Part shown: positions 26,878-35,601 of the stretch, one piece after another
Layout: each line of letters begins with the position of its first letter
Position numbering within the stretch: position 1 is the stretch's first letter
From: Leptolyngbya sp. 'hensonii'
Lineage (GTDB): Bacteria > Cyanobacteriota > Cyanobacteriia > GCF-001939115
Assembly (NCBI RefSeq): GCF_001939115.1
Contig: NZ_MQTZ01000002.1
Coordinates: 130,904-194,903, forward strand
Length of the DNA stretch: 64,000 bases
Direction: 5' to 3'
The notes under the pieces: model-generated
What the model was told of the DNA's origin: nothing
Database searches by the model: none
Seen by the model: only the letters and a program-made list of their open reading frames with translations
Translations under genes and position numbers: made by a program

Positions 26878-28131
26878 GTGGACCAAATCATGGTGCTGAT
26901 TCTCATCTGCTTGCTGGCCTTTTATGTAGCCTGGAATCTGGGGGCCAATGATGTGGCCAATGCTATGGGAACCTCGGTGGGATCTAGGGCTATTACCCTG
27001 CGACAGGCCCTGTTCATCGCTGGAATTCTGGAATTTAGCGGAGCAGTTCTATTTGGGCGTAATGTCTCGCGTACCCTGGCCACAGGCATTGTGAATCCAG
27101 CGTTATGGGCTGATTCTCCCCAACTTTTCCTGGTTGGGATGTTGGCGGTGCTGCTGGCCAGTGGCTTGTGGCTTAATCTGGCCACGGCTCTGGGCCTGCC
27201 GGTTTCTTCTTCCCATGGGGTGGTGGGGGCGATCGCCGGATTTGGCCTGGTGGCTGCTGGGGCACAGGCGATTGATTGGCGGCAGATGGGGTTAATTTCC
27301 ATGTCCTGGGTGCTGACGCCCCTGCTCAGTGGGACGATCGCGGCGCTGTTTTACAGTCAGGTCCAGCGCTGGATTCTGGATCACCCTGACCCAATCCAGC
27401 AACTGTACGAGTGGATTCCCTGGCTGAGTGTACTGCTGTTCACAGTGTTTGGTCTGATTGTGCTGCTGCCATTGGTGCAACGTTGGGAGGGACATCCCCT
27501 GCCGGATCAGGATGTGGTGCTGGGGGGGGTGGGAATTGCGGCGATCGGGCTCACCCTCGCGAGCTGGCGGCGACTGAGTCGGGAAGCTGGGCGTGATTTG
27601 CAGGACCGATCAGCCCTGCTTGAAGGCCAATTGGCTCGGTTTCAGGTGCTGAGTGCCTGTTTTGTGGCCTTTGCCCATGGGTCCAATGATGTGGGGAATG
27701 CGATCGCGCCGCTGGCTGTGATCACGCAGATTCAGCAGACGGGTGAGGTGCCCCTGGGGGCTTTGCCGGTGCCGTTGTGGATTTTGATCCTGGGTGGGAC
27801 TGGCATTGTGGCTGGGCTGGCGATCTGGGGAAAAAAAGTGATGCGGACGATCGGAGAGAAGATTACCGCTCTCCAGCCCAGCAGTGGCTTTTGTGCGGAA
27901 CTGGCAACGGCCACAACAGTTTTACTGGCTTCTCGATTGGGTCTACCGGTGTCTACGTCCCATGCTCTGGTGGGAGCGGTGGTGGGGGTGGGCTGGGTTC
28001 GTAGTCGGGAAACCTTAAAGTTGACAACCCTGCGGGGCATTTTAGCAGCCTGGTTTTTGACAATTCCCATTGTTATGCTGCTGGGTGTCATCCTCTTTAC
28101 TGGCATGAGATCTATCCCACAACTACAATGA
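26878..28131 (+). CDS. PiT-family inorganic phosphate transporter
   Basis: 417-aa integral membrane protein of the PHO4/PiT family, moving phosphate with a cation. The two inverted family repeats are clear: N-terminal NLGANDVANAMGTSVGSR with GLPVSSSHGVVGAI, and C-terminal FAHGSNDVGNAIAPLA with GLPVSTSHALVGAVVG. About ten hydrophobic helices are spread along the chain, with a short polar loop in the middle (RRLSREAGRDL). The frame opens with GTG at 26878; ATG at 26890 is an equally good start. The following START-like gene is 28 bp downstream and may be co-transcribed. Confidence 0.93.
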   Translation: MDQIMVLILICLLAFYVAWNLGANDVANAMGTSVGSRAITLRQALFIAGILEFSGAVLFGRNVSRTLATGIVNPALWADSPQLFLVGMLAVLLASGLWLNLATALGLPVSSSHGVVGAIAGFGLVAAGAQAIDWRQMGLISMSWVLTPLLSGTIAALFYSQVQRWILDHPDPIQQLYEWIPWLSVLLFTVFGLIVLLPLVQRWEGHPLPDQDVVLGGVGIAAIGLTLASWRRLSREAGRDLQDRSALLEGQLARFQVLSACFVAFAHGSNDVGNAIAPLAVITQIQQTGEVPLGALPVPLWILILGGTGIVAGLAIWGKKVMRTIGEKITALQPSSGFCAELATATTVLLASRLGLPVSTSHALVGAVVGVGWVRSRETLKLTTLRGILAAWFLTIPIVMLLGVILFTGMRSIPQLQ

Positions 28132-28159
28132 ATCGTGGCGACCTTAGAATTTCTTCATA

Positions 28160-28783
28160 ATGCTGAACTCACTCTTTCGATCAAGTCTGATTTTGGCAAC
28201 AGCTCTCATCACCACAACCTGGAGCATGCCTATCCATGCTGGACTGTTCGATGGGCCTGTTGATAGTTTGCCTGTCCTGGAGCGGGTAGCCCTGCGGGAG
28301 GGAAAAACGGTCGTGACGGGGGAGAATGGGAAATACATTGCTAGAACCCTGGTGAATGCCTCACCGGAAGTGGTCTGGGCCGTGCTGACAGACTATGAAA
28401 ATTCAACCCAATATCTGCCCAATCTGGTTTCTTCCAAAGTGTTGGAAACGAATCAGCATGGCAAGGTGGTAGAACAAGTGAGTGAGCGGCAGATTTTTGT
28501 CGTCACCATTCGATCGCGAATTCGATTTGCTACAAAGGAGACGGATAAACAGCGGATTGACTTCCGTCTTGTGGAGGGTGACCTGGCCAAGATGCAGGGG
28601 TACTGGAAGTTGGAGCCAGTTGCTCCCTATCCTGGTGCGAAGCCCAATCAGGTGCTGATTACAACCCAGGTGGAAGCGGAACCGGCTGCTGGAACTCCGA
28701 CTGACATTTTCTATGACATTTATAAAAGTGCACTGAAAGACACCATGAACGCCATTCGCCAAGAGGTTGGACGACGATCGTAG
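28160..28783 (+). CDS. SRPBCC/START-like (polyketide cyclase family) protein with signal peptide
   Basis: 207 aa. Signal-like N-terminus (SSLILATALITTTWSMPIHA), then a START/Bet v1-like ligand-binding fold recognisable from ARTLVNASPEVVWAVLTDYE and the strand-rich middle. Such domains bind hydrophobic ligands or lipids; nothing in the sequence identifies the ligand. It follows the phosphate transporter closely and its 3' end overlaps the probable beginning of the DNA methyltransferase. No link to the PKS cluster is implied by the domain name. Confidence 0.8.
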   Translation: MLNSLFRSSLILATALITTTWSMPIHAGLFDGPVDSLPVLERVALREGKTVVTGENGKYIARTLVNASPEVVWAVLTDYENSTQYLPNLVSSKVLETNQHGKVVEQVSERQIFVVTIRSRIRFATKETDKQRIDFRLVEGDLAKMQGYWKLEPVAPYPGAKPNQVLITTQVEAEPAAGTPTDIFYDIYKSALKDTMNAIRQEVGRRS

Positions 28784-30474
28784 CCACTCCTCAGATCCAG
28801 ACCGAAAAGCTCCGGGGTGTTTACTACACACCGATTCACGTTGTTGATGACATCGTGGAACAGACGGTCGGGCGGCTCTTGGTGGGTAAAACGCCCACGC
28901 AGCTCTGGGATACCCCCCTGCGAATTCTGGAACCGGCCTGTGGCACAGGGGTTTTCCTGGTGCGGGCCTATCAATATTTGCTGGATTGGTTTGGCGGGGA
29001 TCTGCCCCCTACCGATCGGGTGCGGATCTTGCTGGATAGCCTGTATGGGGTGGATATCGACCCGATCGCGGTAGAAGCAACCCGCTGGGCGCTGGTGCGA
29101 ATGGCAGGCAAAACCCAGAACTTTTCTGCAGCAGCGGCCCAGGCGATTTACGTTGAACTGGGTCAGAATTTGAAATCAGGGAATGCTGTAATTGGACCGG
29201 ATTGCTCAGACCCCTGTCGAGACTGTCCCCTGGATTGGGAACGGGAATTCCCTGCCATCCTGCAGGCAGGTGGGTTTGATGCCGTGATTGGCAATCCCCC
29301 CTTCCTGGATGCGGAACTGATGGTGGAGCACTGGCCAGAGCAGCGCCGTTACTGCGCCAGTCACTACCGCACGGCCTCCGGTAACTGGGATTTGTTCTGT
29401 GTCTTCATTGAGAAGGCGATCGCCCTTTGTAAACCCGGTGGATTCACCAGTCTGGTCGTGCCGAACAAGTTGGGGTCAGCCCGCTATGCCGCGCCAGCGC
29501 GCCAGCTCCTGGCCCTGGACAATCAACTGCTGAGTATTCGGGATTACTCGATGGCGGGCATTTTTCCAGCGTCAGTGTACCCGATCGTGTATGTGACTCA
29601 AAAGCAACCACCCCAAGCCGGTGCCATGGTCCGGGTCGAACAGGTTCATCCTGGAAAACCCCCAATTGTGCGAGAGCTGGCCTGCGATCGCCATTTCAAG
29701 CAGCCCGAAAGACCCTGGCCCATCTTTGCCGGTGCTCTGCCCCTGACCCTGTTGGACCAGATTCAGACCCGCTTTCCAATGCTGGGAAGTATCGCTGAGG
29801 TCTGTGGGGCAGCCACCGTGGGGGAAGCCTACCAGTTGCAGCCCTTGTTGCAGGAGGCTGGCGCGGATGCAGCCGGGGCGTTGCCAGTCGTGAACAGTGG
29901 CACGATCGATCGCTACCACCTGCTCTGGGGCCAAAAACCATTCCGTTATCTGGGCCAGCGCTACCAGCGCCCTGTTCTGGAGCGCCATCGGCTGCAGGTG
30001 TTGTCTCCCAGACGGCAAGAACAGGTCCTGCAGCCCAAAATTATCGTGGCCGGGATGAGCAAAATTCTGGAATGTGGTGTGGACCTGGCCGGTCAGGTGT
30101 TGGCCGGAAAATCCACGACGATCGTCCGCTCCTCCCTCAACTTGCTGCACTTGCTAGGATTGCTCAACAGCCGCCTGCTGACCCTGATTTACCAGAGCCT
30201 GTTTGGGGGCGATCGGCTGCAGGGAGGCTACCTTCGGATTGGCCCACCCCAATTGCGAGCATTACCGATCTGGGTGCCTAATCTGGCGGACCCGATCGAT
30301 CAGCAGCACCATGAGACCCTGATCAGGCTGGTGGAGCGGATGCTGGTGCTGCAGCAGGAGCCGGATGAGGCCATGCAACCGGAGATCGATCGGCTGGATC
30401 AGGCGATCGATCACTTGGTTTGCAGTCTGTATGGCTTAACCGAGGCTGAAACCGCTACCATCCTGGAACCATGA
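28777..30474 (+). CDS. N6-adenine DNA methyltransferase (Eco57I/TaqI-like), start uncertain
   Basis: Class I SAM-dependent DNA methyltransferase. SAM motif I is ILEPACGTGVFL and catalytic motif IV is VIGNPPFLD (NPPF), which indicates adenine-N6 methylation. The C-terminal half resembles the TaqI-type target-recognition region (LNLLHLLGLLNSRLL, GGYLRIGPPQLRALPI). The first standard start is GTG at 28855, but that omits the strongly conserved LRGVYYTP block encoded at 28810-28833. Back to the in-frame stop at 28723 there is no ATG, GTG or TTG. ATC at 28777, which overlaps the previous stop and follows AGAGG at 28762, is my best guess; a damaged start is the alternative. No restriction subunit is next to it, so it may be a solitary methylase. 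Confidence 0.8.
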   Translation: MVATPQIQTEKLRGVYYTPIHVVDDIVEQTVGRLLVGKTPTQLWDTPLRILEPACGTGVFLVRAYQYLLDWFGGDLPPTDRVRILLDSLYGVDIDPIAVEATRWALVRMAGKTQNFSAAAAQAIYVELGQNLKSGNAVIGPDCSDPCRDCPLDWEREFPAILQAGGFDAVIGNPPFLDAELMVEHWPEQRRYCASHYRTASGNWDLFCVFIEKAIALCKPGGFTSLVVPNKLGSARYAAPARQLLALDNQLLSIRDYSMAGIFPASVYPIVYVTQKQPPQAGAMVRVEQVHPGKPPIVRELACDRHFKQPERPWPIFAGALPLTLLDQIQTRFPMLGSIAEVCGAATVGEAYQLQPLLQEAGADAAGALPVVNSGTIDRYHLLWGQKPFRYLGQRYQRPVLERHRLQVLSPRRQEQVLQPKIIVAGMSKILECGVDLAGQVLAGKSTTIVRSSLNLLHLLGLLNSRLLTLIYQSLFGGDRLQGGYLRIGPPQLRALPIWVPNLADPIDQQHHETLIRLVERMLVLQQEPDEAMQPEIDRLDQAIDHLVCSLYGLTEAETATILEP

Positions 30475-30484
30475 GCCGTCAGAC

Positions 30485-31267
30485 TCATCGATAGCCCTGC
30501 TGCCGCAACAACCCCTCGATCCAATCCAGGGTGTCTTGAGGGAAGGAAGCCACGGGCGATCGTCCATAATCAATCGCCGTATCAAAGCCAGCCTGCTCAT
30601 AGATCTGGCCCATCAATCTCTGTAAATTCAGCTCAGGTTCAGCCTCCTCTGGACCCAGGGGAACAGGAACCACTGGAATAGCCTCGGACAGGTTAAACGC
30701 ATAGAGGTCTGCGATCGGGCGGCGATCGCTACGGCTGACCAAAATGTGATAGTCCTTTAGCCAGCTATCTCCCTTTTCTACAGTTGATCGACCCGCCTTC
30801 AGCAAATCAATTTCAACCAAATGGGTCATACTGACCAACATCTGCCGCCGCTTCCGCTCGTAGGCTTCCAACCCTTCACCGGGGCGCTTATTTTTGGGAG
30901 ACAAAACTTCGATCGCAGTGACCACAACCCCAGTGACCACCTCTCGAATCTCCAGGTATCCTTCCCGCACTTCTTCTGGTATGGCCAACCTGATCTGAAT
31001 CGGATGCGGCTGCACAGTTGCCACACCCTCTAACTGAGGAGAGGGGCCTGCCCCAGGTTTGCTTGAGACGCTGACATCCGGAACCCCCACCAGCAAGGTA
31101 TCCTCGGCCCCACTTAAATAAACTCGCTTCTCAATCGCAACGCGATACTTCGGTCGCACCTGAGGAGCCAAGTCAATGGCGATCGCAGTAATCAGCCGAT
31201 GATGCACTTCCGGCCACAGATCTGCCGATTCGAGATAGGGATCGACACCCGGAAAGGGAGAAGACAT
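30485..31267 (-). CDS. DUF4058 family protein
   Basis: 260 aa, matching the cyanobacterial/planctomycete DUF4058 family from its start (MSSPFPGVDPYLE, LWPEVHHRLI). Function unknown. The middle contains LLVGVPDVSV and, further on, AIEVLSPKNKRPGEG followed by AYERKRRQML. This resembles the PD...ExK arrangement of Uma2-like PD-(D/E)xK nuclease folds; that is an observation, not a proven assignment. Convergent with the methyltransferase, with a 10-bp gap between stops. Confidence 0.88.
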   Translation of the reverse strand: MSSPFPGVDPYLESADLWPEVHHRLITAIAIDLAPQVRPKYRVAIEKRVYLSGAEDTLLVGVPDVSVSSKPGAGPSPQLEGVATVQPHPIQIRLAIPEEVREGYLEIREVVTGVVVTAIEVLSPKNKRPGEGLEAYERKRRQMLVSMTHLVEIDLLKAGRSTVEKGDSWLKDYHILVSRSDRRPIADLYAFNLSEAIPVVPVPLGPEEAEPELNLQRLMGQIYEQAGFDTAIDYGRSPVASFPQDTLDWIEGLLRQQGYR

Positions 31268-31430
31268 GGCGACACCTCAACAGCGATCGATCAACCCAAT
31301 ATTAGCGCCCCCTTTAACTCAGCTCAGGGAAAAGGCGGGCCAAATATCTGCGATCGCGCCAGTTGGAAAGAGGCTAGCGATCTCAAGCAGGACAGAACGT
31401 CGTTCTCAGCTTTTCCTGATCTGCATTAGG

Positions 31431-31820
31431 TCAAGATCCAAACCGGATCACCACCAAATCGCCTCGCACCCACCCGGAGAAGAAGCCATCAGGTTTTGCA
31501 TCCCGAGATGGCACCGTCACCTGGAGCCAGCAGTAGCCATCCGTACCCATAATCTGTTTCTGGGGAAAAACCCGTCCACCAGCCGGAGCAGCATAGATAA
31601 CGGCAGCGTTGACGGTTGGTTCTTTGCGGACATTCACAGGGGAGTTGTTGCGGTCAACGAACACAAACCGAGGCAAAAAATTGCTCTTGAAGATCTTGTC
31701 GTCCAGGCAACCTTTGTCTTTATTCTCGGAAATGGCCATGGCCGAGTCAGATGCCATAGCTCCCATAGAGAAGAGAGTGGCACTTAAAACCAGGAGGGAA
31801 AATGCTTTCAGGTATTTCAT
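31431..31820 (-). CDS. Secreted SH3-like domain protein
   Basis: 129 aa. Signal peptide MKYLKAFSLLVLSATLFSMG ends near ASDSAMA. The mature part contains a bacterial SH3-type pattern: SPVNVRKEPTVNAAVIYAAP, GYCWLQV and SGWVRGDLVVI. Two Cys (GCLDD and YCWL) could form a disulfide in the periplasm. SH3b domains usually bind cell-wall or protein ligands; the specific role is unknown. No operon partner. Confidence 0.75.
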   Translation of the reverse strand: MKYLKAFSLLVLSATLFSMGAMASDSAMAISENKDKGCLDDKIFKSNFLPRFVFVDRNNSPVNVRKEPTVNAAVIYAAPAGGRVFPQKQIMGTDGYCWLQVTVPSRDAKPDGFFSGWVRGDLVVIRFGS

Positions 31821-31906
31821 AGTAGGATGGCTAACCAGGTTCCGTCGTTGGCATCATAGGCTCCCTCCGATCGAGGACACCCCAAAGTTCAAGATATCTT
31901 CCAAAG

Positions 31907-31935
31907 CCCACCCCGGCCCTACGCGCCGGGGTGGG
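31907..31935. repeat. Perfect 11-bp hairpin (CCCACCCCGGC / GCCGGGGTGGG)
   Basis: Two perfect 11-base arms with a 7-base loop, followed by TTCAAGC. It sits in the divergent gap between the SH3-like gene and the coiled-coil gene, so it is not placed as a terminator. A partial relative (GAGGTGGGTTCAA) occurs near 33949, before the methyltransferase gene, which suggests a small dispersed repeat. Confidence 0.65.
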
Positions 31936-32048
31936 TTCAAGCAGTGATCTGCAGGCCCGATTGGGGTGGATCAGCATTGGCATGAGTTAAAACCAGGAAA
32001 AATAAGTTATGAGATTGATTGCATCAATAAGCCGTTCCATTCCCCCCT

Positions 32049-32579
32049 ATGGATGACATTCTCGATACCGTACTGGGTCAATGTGACCTGAAGAAACTAG
32101 CGGCGATCGGTCAGGATCTCCTGCAACTCCATGCCAATTACCAGGCCCTCAAACTCCAGGCCGAACAAGCCAAAAGCGAAACCACCTGGATGGGACGGTT
32201 GAATCCCTTCTCTCAAAATGAAACGGTGAAGGAATTCCGCCAGGTTAATCAGGAGATGTCCCAGCTTGAACAGCAGTATGATGGCCTGATTGGGGCCATT
32301 AAGCGGGAAGTGACGCTGGGGGCGGAGGCGGTTTTTCCCCTGCAATTTAAGTGGCTCATGGATGAGCTGTGGGAGAACATTGATAAATTACGGGTCAGTG
32401 GCAAGGGCCATCTTGTGGGGAAAGAAGATGTGAAGAACGCCGCTTCCTCCCTGTCCCACCTGGTGAATCAGCATTTTGGCCACCGCTATGCTTCCTGCCC
32501 TTCCCAGGCAGAATTCCTGACGCTGGCTACCCGCAAGATTTGCCTGCTCAATCAGCTCCCCCTGCAGTTGTATCGGTAA
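32049..32579 (+). CDS. Hypothetical coiled-coil protein upstream of Ser/Thr kinase
   Basis: 176 aa, family not recognised. Predominantly helical and charged, with a likely coiled coil from about residue 20 to 85 (YQALKLQAEQAKSE, FRQVNQEMSQLEQQYDGL). No signal peptide or transmembrane segment, so probably cytoplasmic. It ends 5 bp before the kinase start on the same strand, which strongly suggests one transcript. It could be a kinase partner or substrate; that is inferred from position only. Confidence 0.7.
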   Translation: MDDILDTVLGQCDLKKLAAIGQDLLQLHANYQALKLQAEQAKSETTWMGRLNPFSQNETVKEFRQVNQEMSQLEQQYDGLIGAIKREVTLGAEAVFPLQFKWLMDELWENIDKLRVSGKGHLVGKEDVKNAASSLSHLVNQHFGHRYASCPSQAEFLTLATRKICLLNQLPLQLYR

Positions 32580-32584
32580 ACCTC

Positions 32585-33889
32585 ATGTACCACCCCGGAC
32601 AGATTCTGAAGGAACGCTACCAGCTTGAGCAACGCCTGGGACGCACCGGAGCCGGTCGGCAAACCTGGCGGGCGATCGACCAGCAGGCTGCTCAGGAACC
32701 CGTGATTCTCAAGCTGTTGGCCTTTGGGGACACGATGCAATGGCAGGACCTGGAGCTGTTTGAACGGGAAGCGGCTATTCTCAAAACGTTGGATCATCCT
32801 CGCATTCCCCGCTATCGGGACTATTTTTCAATCGATCGCACCGAAGCCAATTCCCTGCCCTGGTTTGCCCTGGTGCAGGACTATATTCCCGGTGGCAGCT
32901 TGCAGGAGCGCTTGGATCAGGGGATGCATTTCAGCCAAACCCAGGTGCGGGCGATCGCGGAGCAGTTGCTGGGAATTCTGCAATATCTGCATGAATTGAG
33001 TCCGCCGGTGCTACATCGAGATCTCAAGCCCAGTAATGTGATCCTGGGGGAGAATGACCAGATTTTTCTGGTAGATTTTGGCGCAGTCCAGAATAAATCG
33101 GCAGTCACGGGGGTTAGCTTTACCGTCGTCGGCACCAGCGGTTACACACCCCTGGAACAGTTTTATGGACGGGCCGTGCCAGCCTCTGATCTTTATGCCC
33201 TGGGTGCAACCCTGGTTCATCTCTTAACTGGAATTCCGCCCATTGAACTATTGACCCCTGAGGGCAAGCTGAACCTTGCCAATCGGGTGAATTTTGATGC
33301 TGCCTTGCTCAGTCCAGGCTGGTTGCAACAGTTAATGGACCCGACCCTGGAGCGGCGCTTCCAGAGTGCCCGTGCCGCCCTGGCCGCCCTGCAGCAACCC
33401 ACGAAAGCGGTGTCGCAGCCCACACCAGTCTCTGGGAAAAAATCTGGTCCCTCCCATCTGGCCCAGCTCCAGCAACTGATTCAGACGGGTCAGGGCCTGG
33501 AACGATCGGCGATTTCTGAGTTGGATGATACACTGCGCCAGATTGACCTGGATTGGGATCGTGAACTGGAGCAAAAAGGCATCATCAACCGACGAGATGG
33601 GGTCTTCCGGCAGGGCCTGCCCTCCCTGGGGATGACTCTAGCTACCAGCGGCATGACCACCATCATTGCAGTTCCTACGGCTCTGGGGTTGTATCGGCTG
33701 AAGCAGGGCAAGATCCAGGGTGATGGTGTTTTCATGACTACGCTGGGGTTGTATGGATTGGCAGCTCTATCCGCTTTTCTGATTGGCTTTTCCCTCTGGA
33801 AGATCAAGCGCTATGTAGTCTACCAGAATCGCCATCAGAGGTATCAAGACCGTCGATCGGACGCCTTTTCTCGCTTCAACCGCCTGTAA
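32585..33889 (+). CDS. Serine/threonine protein kinase with C-terminal membrane segments
   Basis: 434 aa from the ATG at 32585 (MYHPGQILKERYQLEQRLG, a common start for cyanobacterial Hanks-type kinases). Visible motifs: Lys in VILKLL, Glu in the C-helix (LFEREAAIL), catalytic loop HRDLKPSN (about residue 143), DFGAV, and GTSGYTPLEQFYG. The glycine loop is weak (LGRTGAGRQTWRA). After the kinase domain and a linker, two hydrophobic helices (TTIIAVPTALGLY and GLYGLAALSAFLIGFSLW) anchor the C-terminus in the membrane. Substrate unknown; the preceding coiled-coil protein is the obvious candidate partner. Confidence 0.93.
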   Translation: MYHPGQILKERYQLEQRLGRTGAGRQTWRAIDQQAAQEPVILKLLAFGDTMQWQDLELFEREAAILKTLDHPRIPRYRDYFSIDRTEANSLPWFALVQDYIPGGSLQERLDQGMHFSQTQVRAIAEQLLGILQYLHELSPPVLHRDLKPSNVILGENDQIFLVDFGAVQNKSAVTGVSFTVVGTSGYTPLEQFYGRAVPASDLYALGATLVHLLTGIPPIELLTPEGKLNLANRVNFDAALLSPGWLQQLMDPTLERRFQSARAALAALQQPTKAVSQPTPVSGKKSGPSHLAQLQQLIQTGQGLERSAISELDDTLRQIDLDWDRELEQKGIINRRDGVFRQGLPSLGMTLATSGMTTIIAVPTALGLYRLKQGKIQGDGVFMTTLGLYGLAALSAFLIGFSLWKIKRYVVYQNRHQRYQDRRSDAFSRFNRL

Positions 33890-33967
33890 TTTTAGTCAGA
33901 CAAGCTCATATTTAAATTCTCTCCTGGGAAGGGTAGCCCGGAGGGGCGAGGTGGGTTCAAAAACCAT

Positions 33968-34669
33968 GTGAAAAATATTGCGAATTCGTTACAATTGGAG
34001 GCGTTATCTGCAAACTACCCTATGCTGCTGCGACCTGAAGAACGCACCAAACTGGATGGAACAGCCGATACCCTGTTCTATGACTTTCCCCGCTTTGTTA
34101 CCCATGTGGATGAGGGGTTTATTCAGCAGCTCACCGATCTCTATGGGGAACGACTGCAACCCCAGACCCGCATCCTGGACTTGATGAGTAGCTGGGTGTC
34201 TCACTTGCCAGATGAGATGGAATTTGCCCATGTGGAAGGCCATGGAATGAATGAAGCAGAACTGGCCCGTAATCCGCGTCTGAATCACTTTTTTGTCCAG
34301 GACCTGAACCAGAATCCGGCGCTACCGCTGCCCGATCGGACCTTTGATGCAGTGCTGAATACAGTTTCGATTCAATACCTGCAGTATCCAGAAGCCATTT
34401 TTAGCGAGATACACCGGATTCTCAAACCGGGTGGGATTGCGATCGTCAGTTTCTCAAATCGAATGTTCTACCAGAAAGCGATTCAGATCTGGCGAGAGGG
34501 GACAGAATCCAGTCGCCTGCAGTTGGTGAAGCAGTATTTCCAGGGGGTACCAGGGTTTAGTGCACCAGAGATCGTCAGTCGTCAATCCCAGGTGCCTGCG
34601 TTTTTGCAGATGTTGGGGCGGGGTGGGGGTGACCCCTTTTACGCCCTGATCTCTCACCGAATCCTGTAG
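33968..34669 (+). CDS. SAM-dependent methyltransferase (Methyltransf_11-like)
   Basis: Class I methyltransferase. Motif I region RILDLMSSWVSHLP is unusual in lacking the normal GxGxG, but it is typical of this cyanobacterial/plant group. Later motifs are clear: FDAVLNTVSIQYLQYP and ILKPGGIAIVSFSN. The 233-aa frame opens with GTG at 33968; ATG at 34021 (MLLRPEERTKLDGT) is a credible alternative start. Substrate not deducible. Convergent with the CysQ-like gene; the gap contains the inverted GATTAATC-like short palindrome only. Confidence 0.85.
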   Translation: MKNIANSLQLEALSANYPMLLRPEERTKLDGTADTLFYDFPRFVTHVDEGFIQQLTDLYGERLQPQTRILDLMSSWVSHLPDEMEFAHVEGHGMNEAELARNPRLNHFFVQDLNQNPALPLPDRTFDAVLNTVSIQYLQYPEAIFSEIHRILKPGGIAIVSFSNRMFYQKAIQIWREGTESSRLQLVKQYFQGVPGFSAPEIVSRQSQVPAFLQMLGRGGGDPFYALISHRIL

Positions 34670-34689
34670 AAGCATGATTAATCGGGCTT

Positions 34690-35589
34690 CTACAGGATTC
34701 GGTGAGGTGGGGCATCCAGGTCAGCCAGGATCTGGGTAGCCCGGGTGCAGAGCGCAGCATGGCAGCGTCCGTTACTCGCCAGTAGTCCTCCCCACTGGTT
34801 GACATCTTCCCGGTTGTATTGCAAGGGTTTGCCATCAAAGTAGGTGAACTGGCCCCCGGCCTCGGTCAGAATCAGTTCCGGTGCGGCCATATCCCAGTCT
34901 TTCGGAGCGGATTTGCCGGAAAGAGAAATATAGACATCGGCCCGCTGTTCTACGATCGCGGCAATCTTGCAACCCACACTGCCGATAAACTGCTTGTCTC
35001 GAAAAGGGAGACGGGACAGGAGCGCATCAAAGCGGGCATCGCGATGGGTGCGGCTGACAATGACAGCAAACTCTTCACAACGATCGTGGGCTGATACTTT
35101 CAGAGGTAAGTTCCGGTATCCACCCTTGCCATTGGAGACTTCGACAAAGGCACCACCACCAACCTTCGCATACAGCAACTTTCCAGCCACAGGCCAGACA
35201 ACCACGGCCACAACGGGCCTTCCCTGATAAGCCAGTGCGATATGAATTGCAAATTCACCTGTGCGCTGAATGAAGTCACTGGTGCCATCCAGGGGATCGA
35301 TAATCCAAACCCAGGCATGGTTTAACCGATCGTTGGGGGCTTGCTCTTTGAAGGTCTCCTCGCTCAAATAACCAAAGGGTTGGTTTCTCAGAGCCTGTTG
35401 CAGGCCTTCCAGAATATAGTGATTAACGGCCAGATCTGCTGCCGTAACCGGCCCCTCTGCCTGGTGGTGAATTTCCAGAGGTACGGTGGCTGTACCTGCC
35501 TGGTAGTAGGACATCAAGACATCTGCTGCTCCCCATCCAATCCCACGGGCCAGGGTCAGCATTTCATCCAGAGAAGGGGAATCGTTCAC
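34690..35589 (-). CDS. Inositol monophosphatase / CysQ-like phosphatase
   Basis: 299 aa Mg/Li-dependent sugar-phosphatase superfamily member. Metal-binding motifs: Glu in LSEETFKE, IDPLDGTSDF and the C-terminal KDWDMAAPELILTEAGG. Best candidates are 3'(2'),5'-bisphosphate nucleotidase (CysQ, recycling PAP from sulfate assimilation) or inositol monophosphatase; sequence alone does not separate them with certainty, though the SRTHRD motif leans towards CysQ. Transcribed just after the PfkB kinase (12-bp gap), so they likely share a promoter in the 36.5 kb divergent region. Confidence 0.9.
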   Translation of the reverse strand: MNDSPSLDEMLTLARGIGWGAADVLMSYYQAGTATVPLEIHHQAEGPVTAADLAVNHYILEGLQQALRNQPFGYLSEETFKEQAPNDRLNHAWVWIIDPLDGTSDFIQRTGEFAIHIALAYQGRPVVAVVVWPVAGKLLYAKVGGGAFVEVSNGKGGYRNLPLKVSAHDRCEEFAVIVSRTHRDARFDALLSRLPFRDKQFIGSVGCKIAAIVEQRADVYISLSGKSAPKDWDMAAPELILTEAGGQFTYFDGKPLQYNREDVNQWGGLLASNGRCHAALCTRATQILADLDAPPHRIL

Positions 35590-35601
35590 GGTGATCAGAA
35601 A

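Noticed and set aside
31907-31935. Strong hairpin as a terminator
   Set aside because: It lies between divergent gene starts and has no T tract, so a repeat or structural element is more likely than a terminator.
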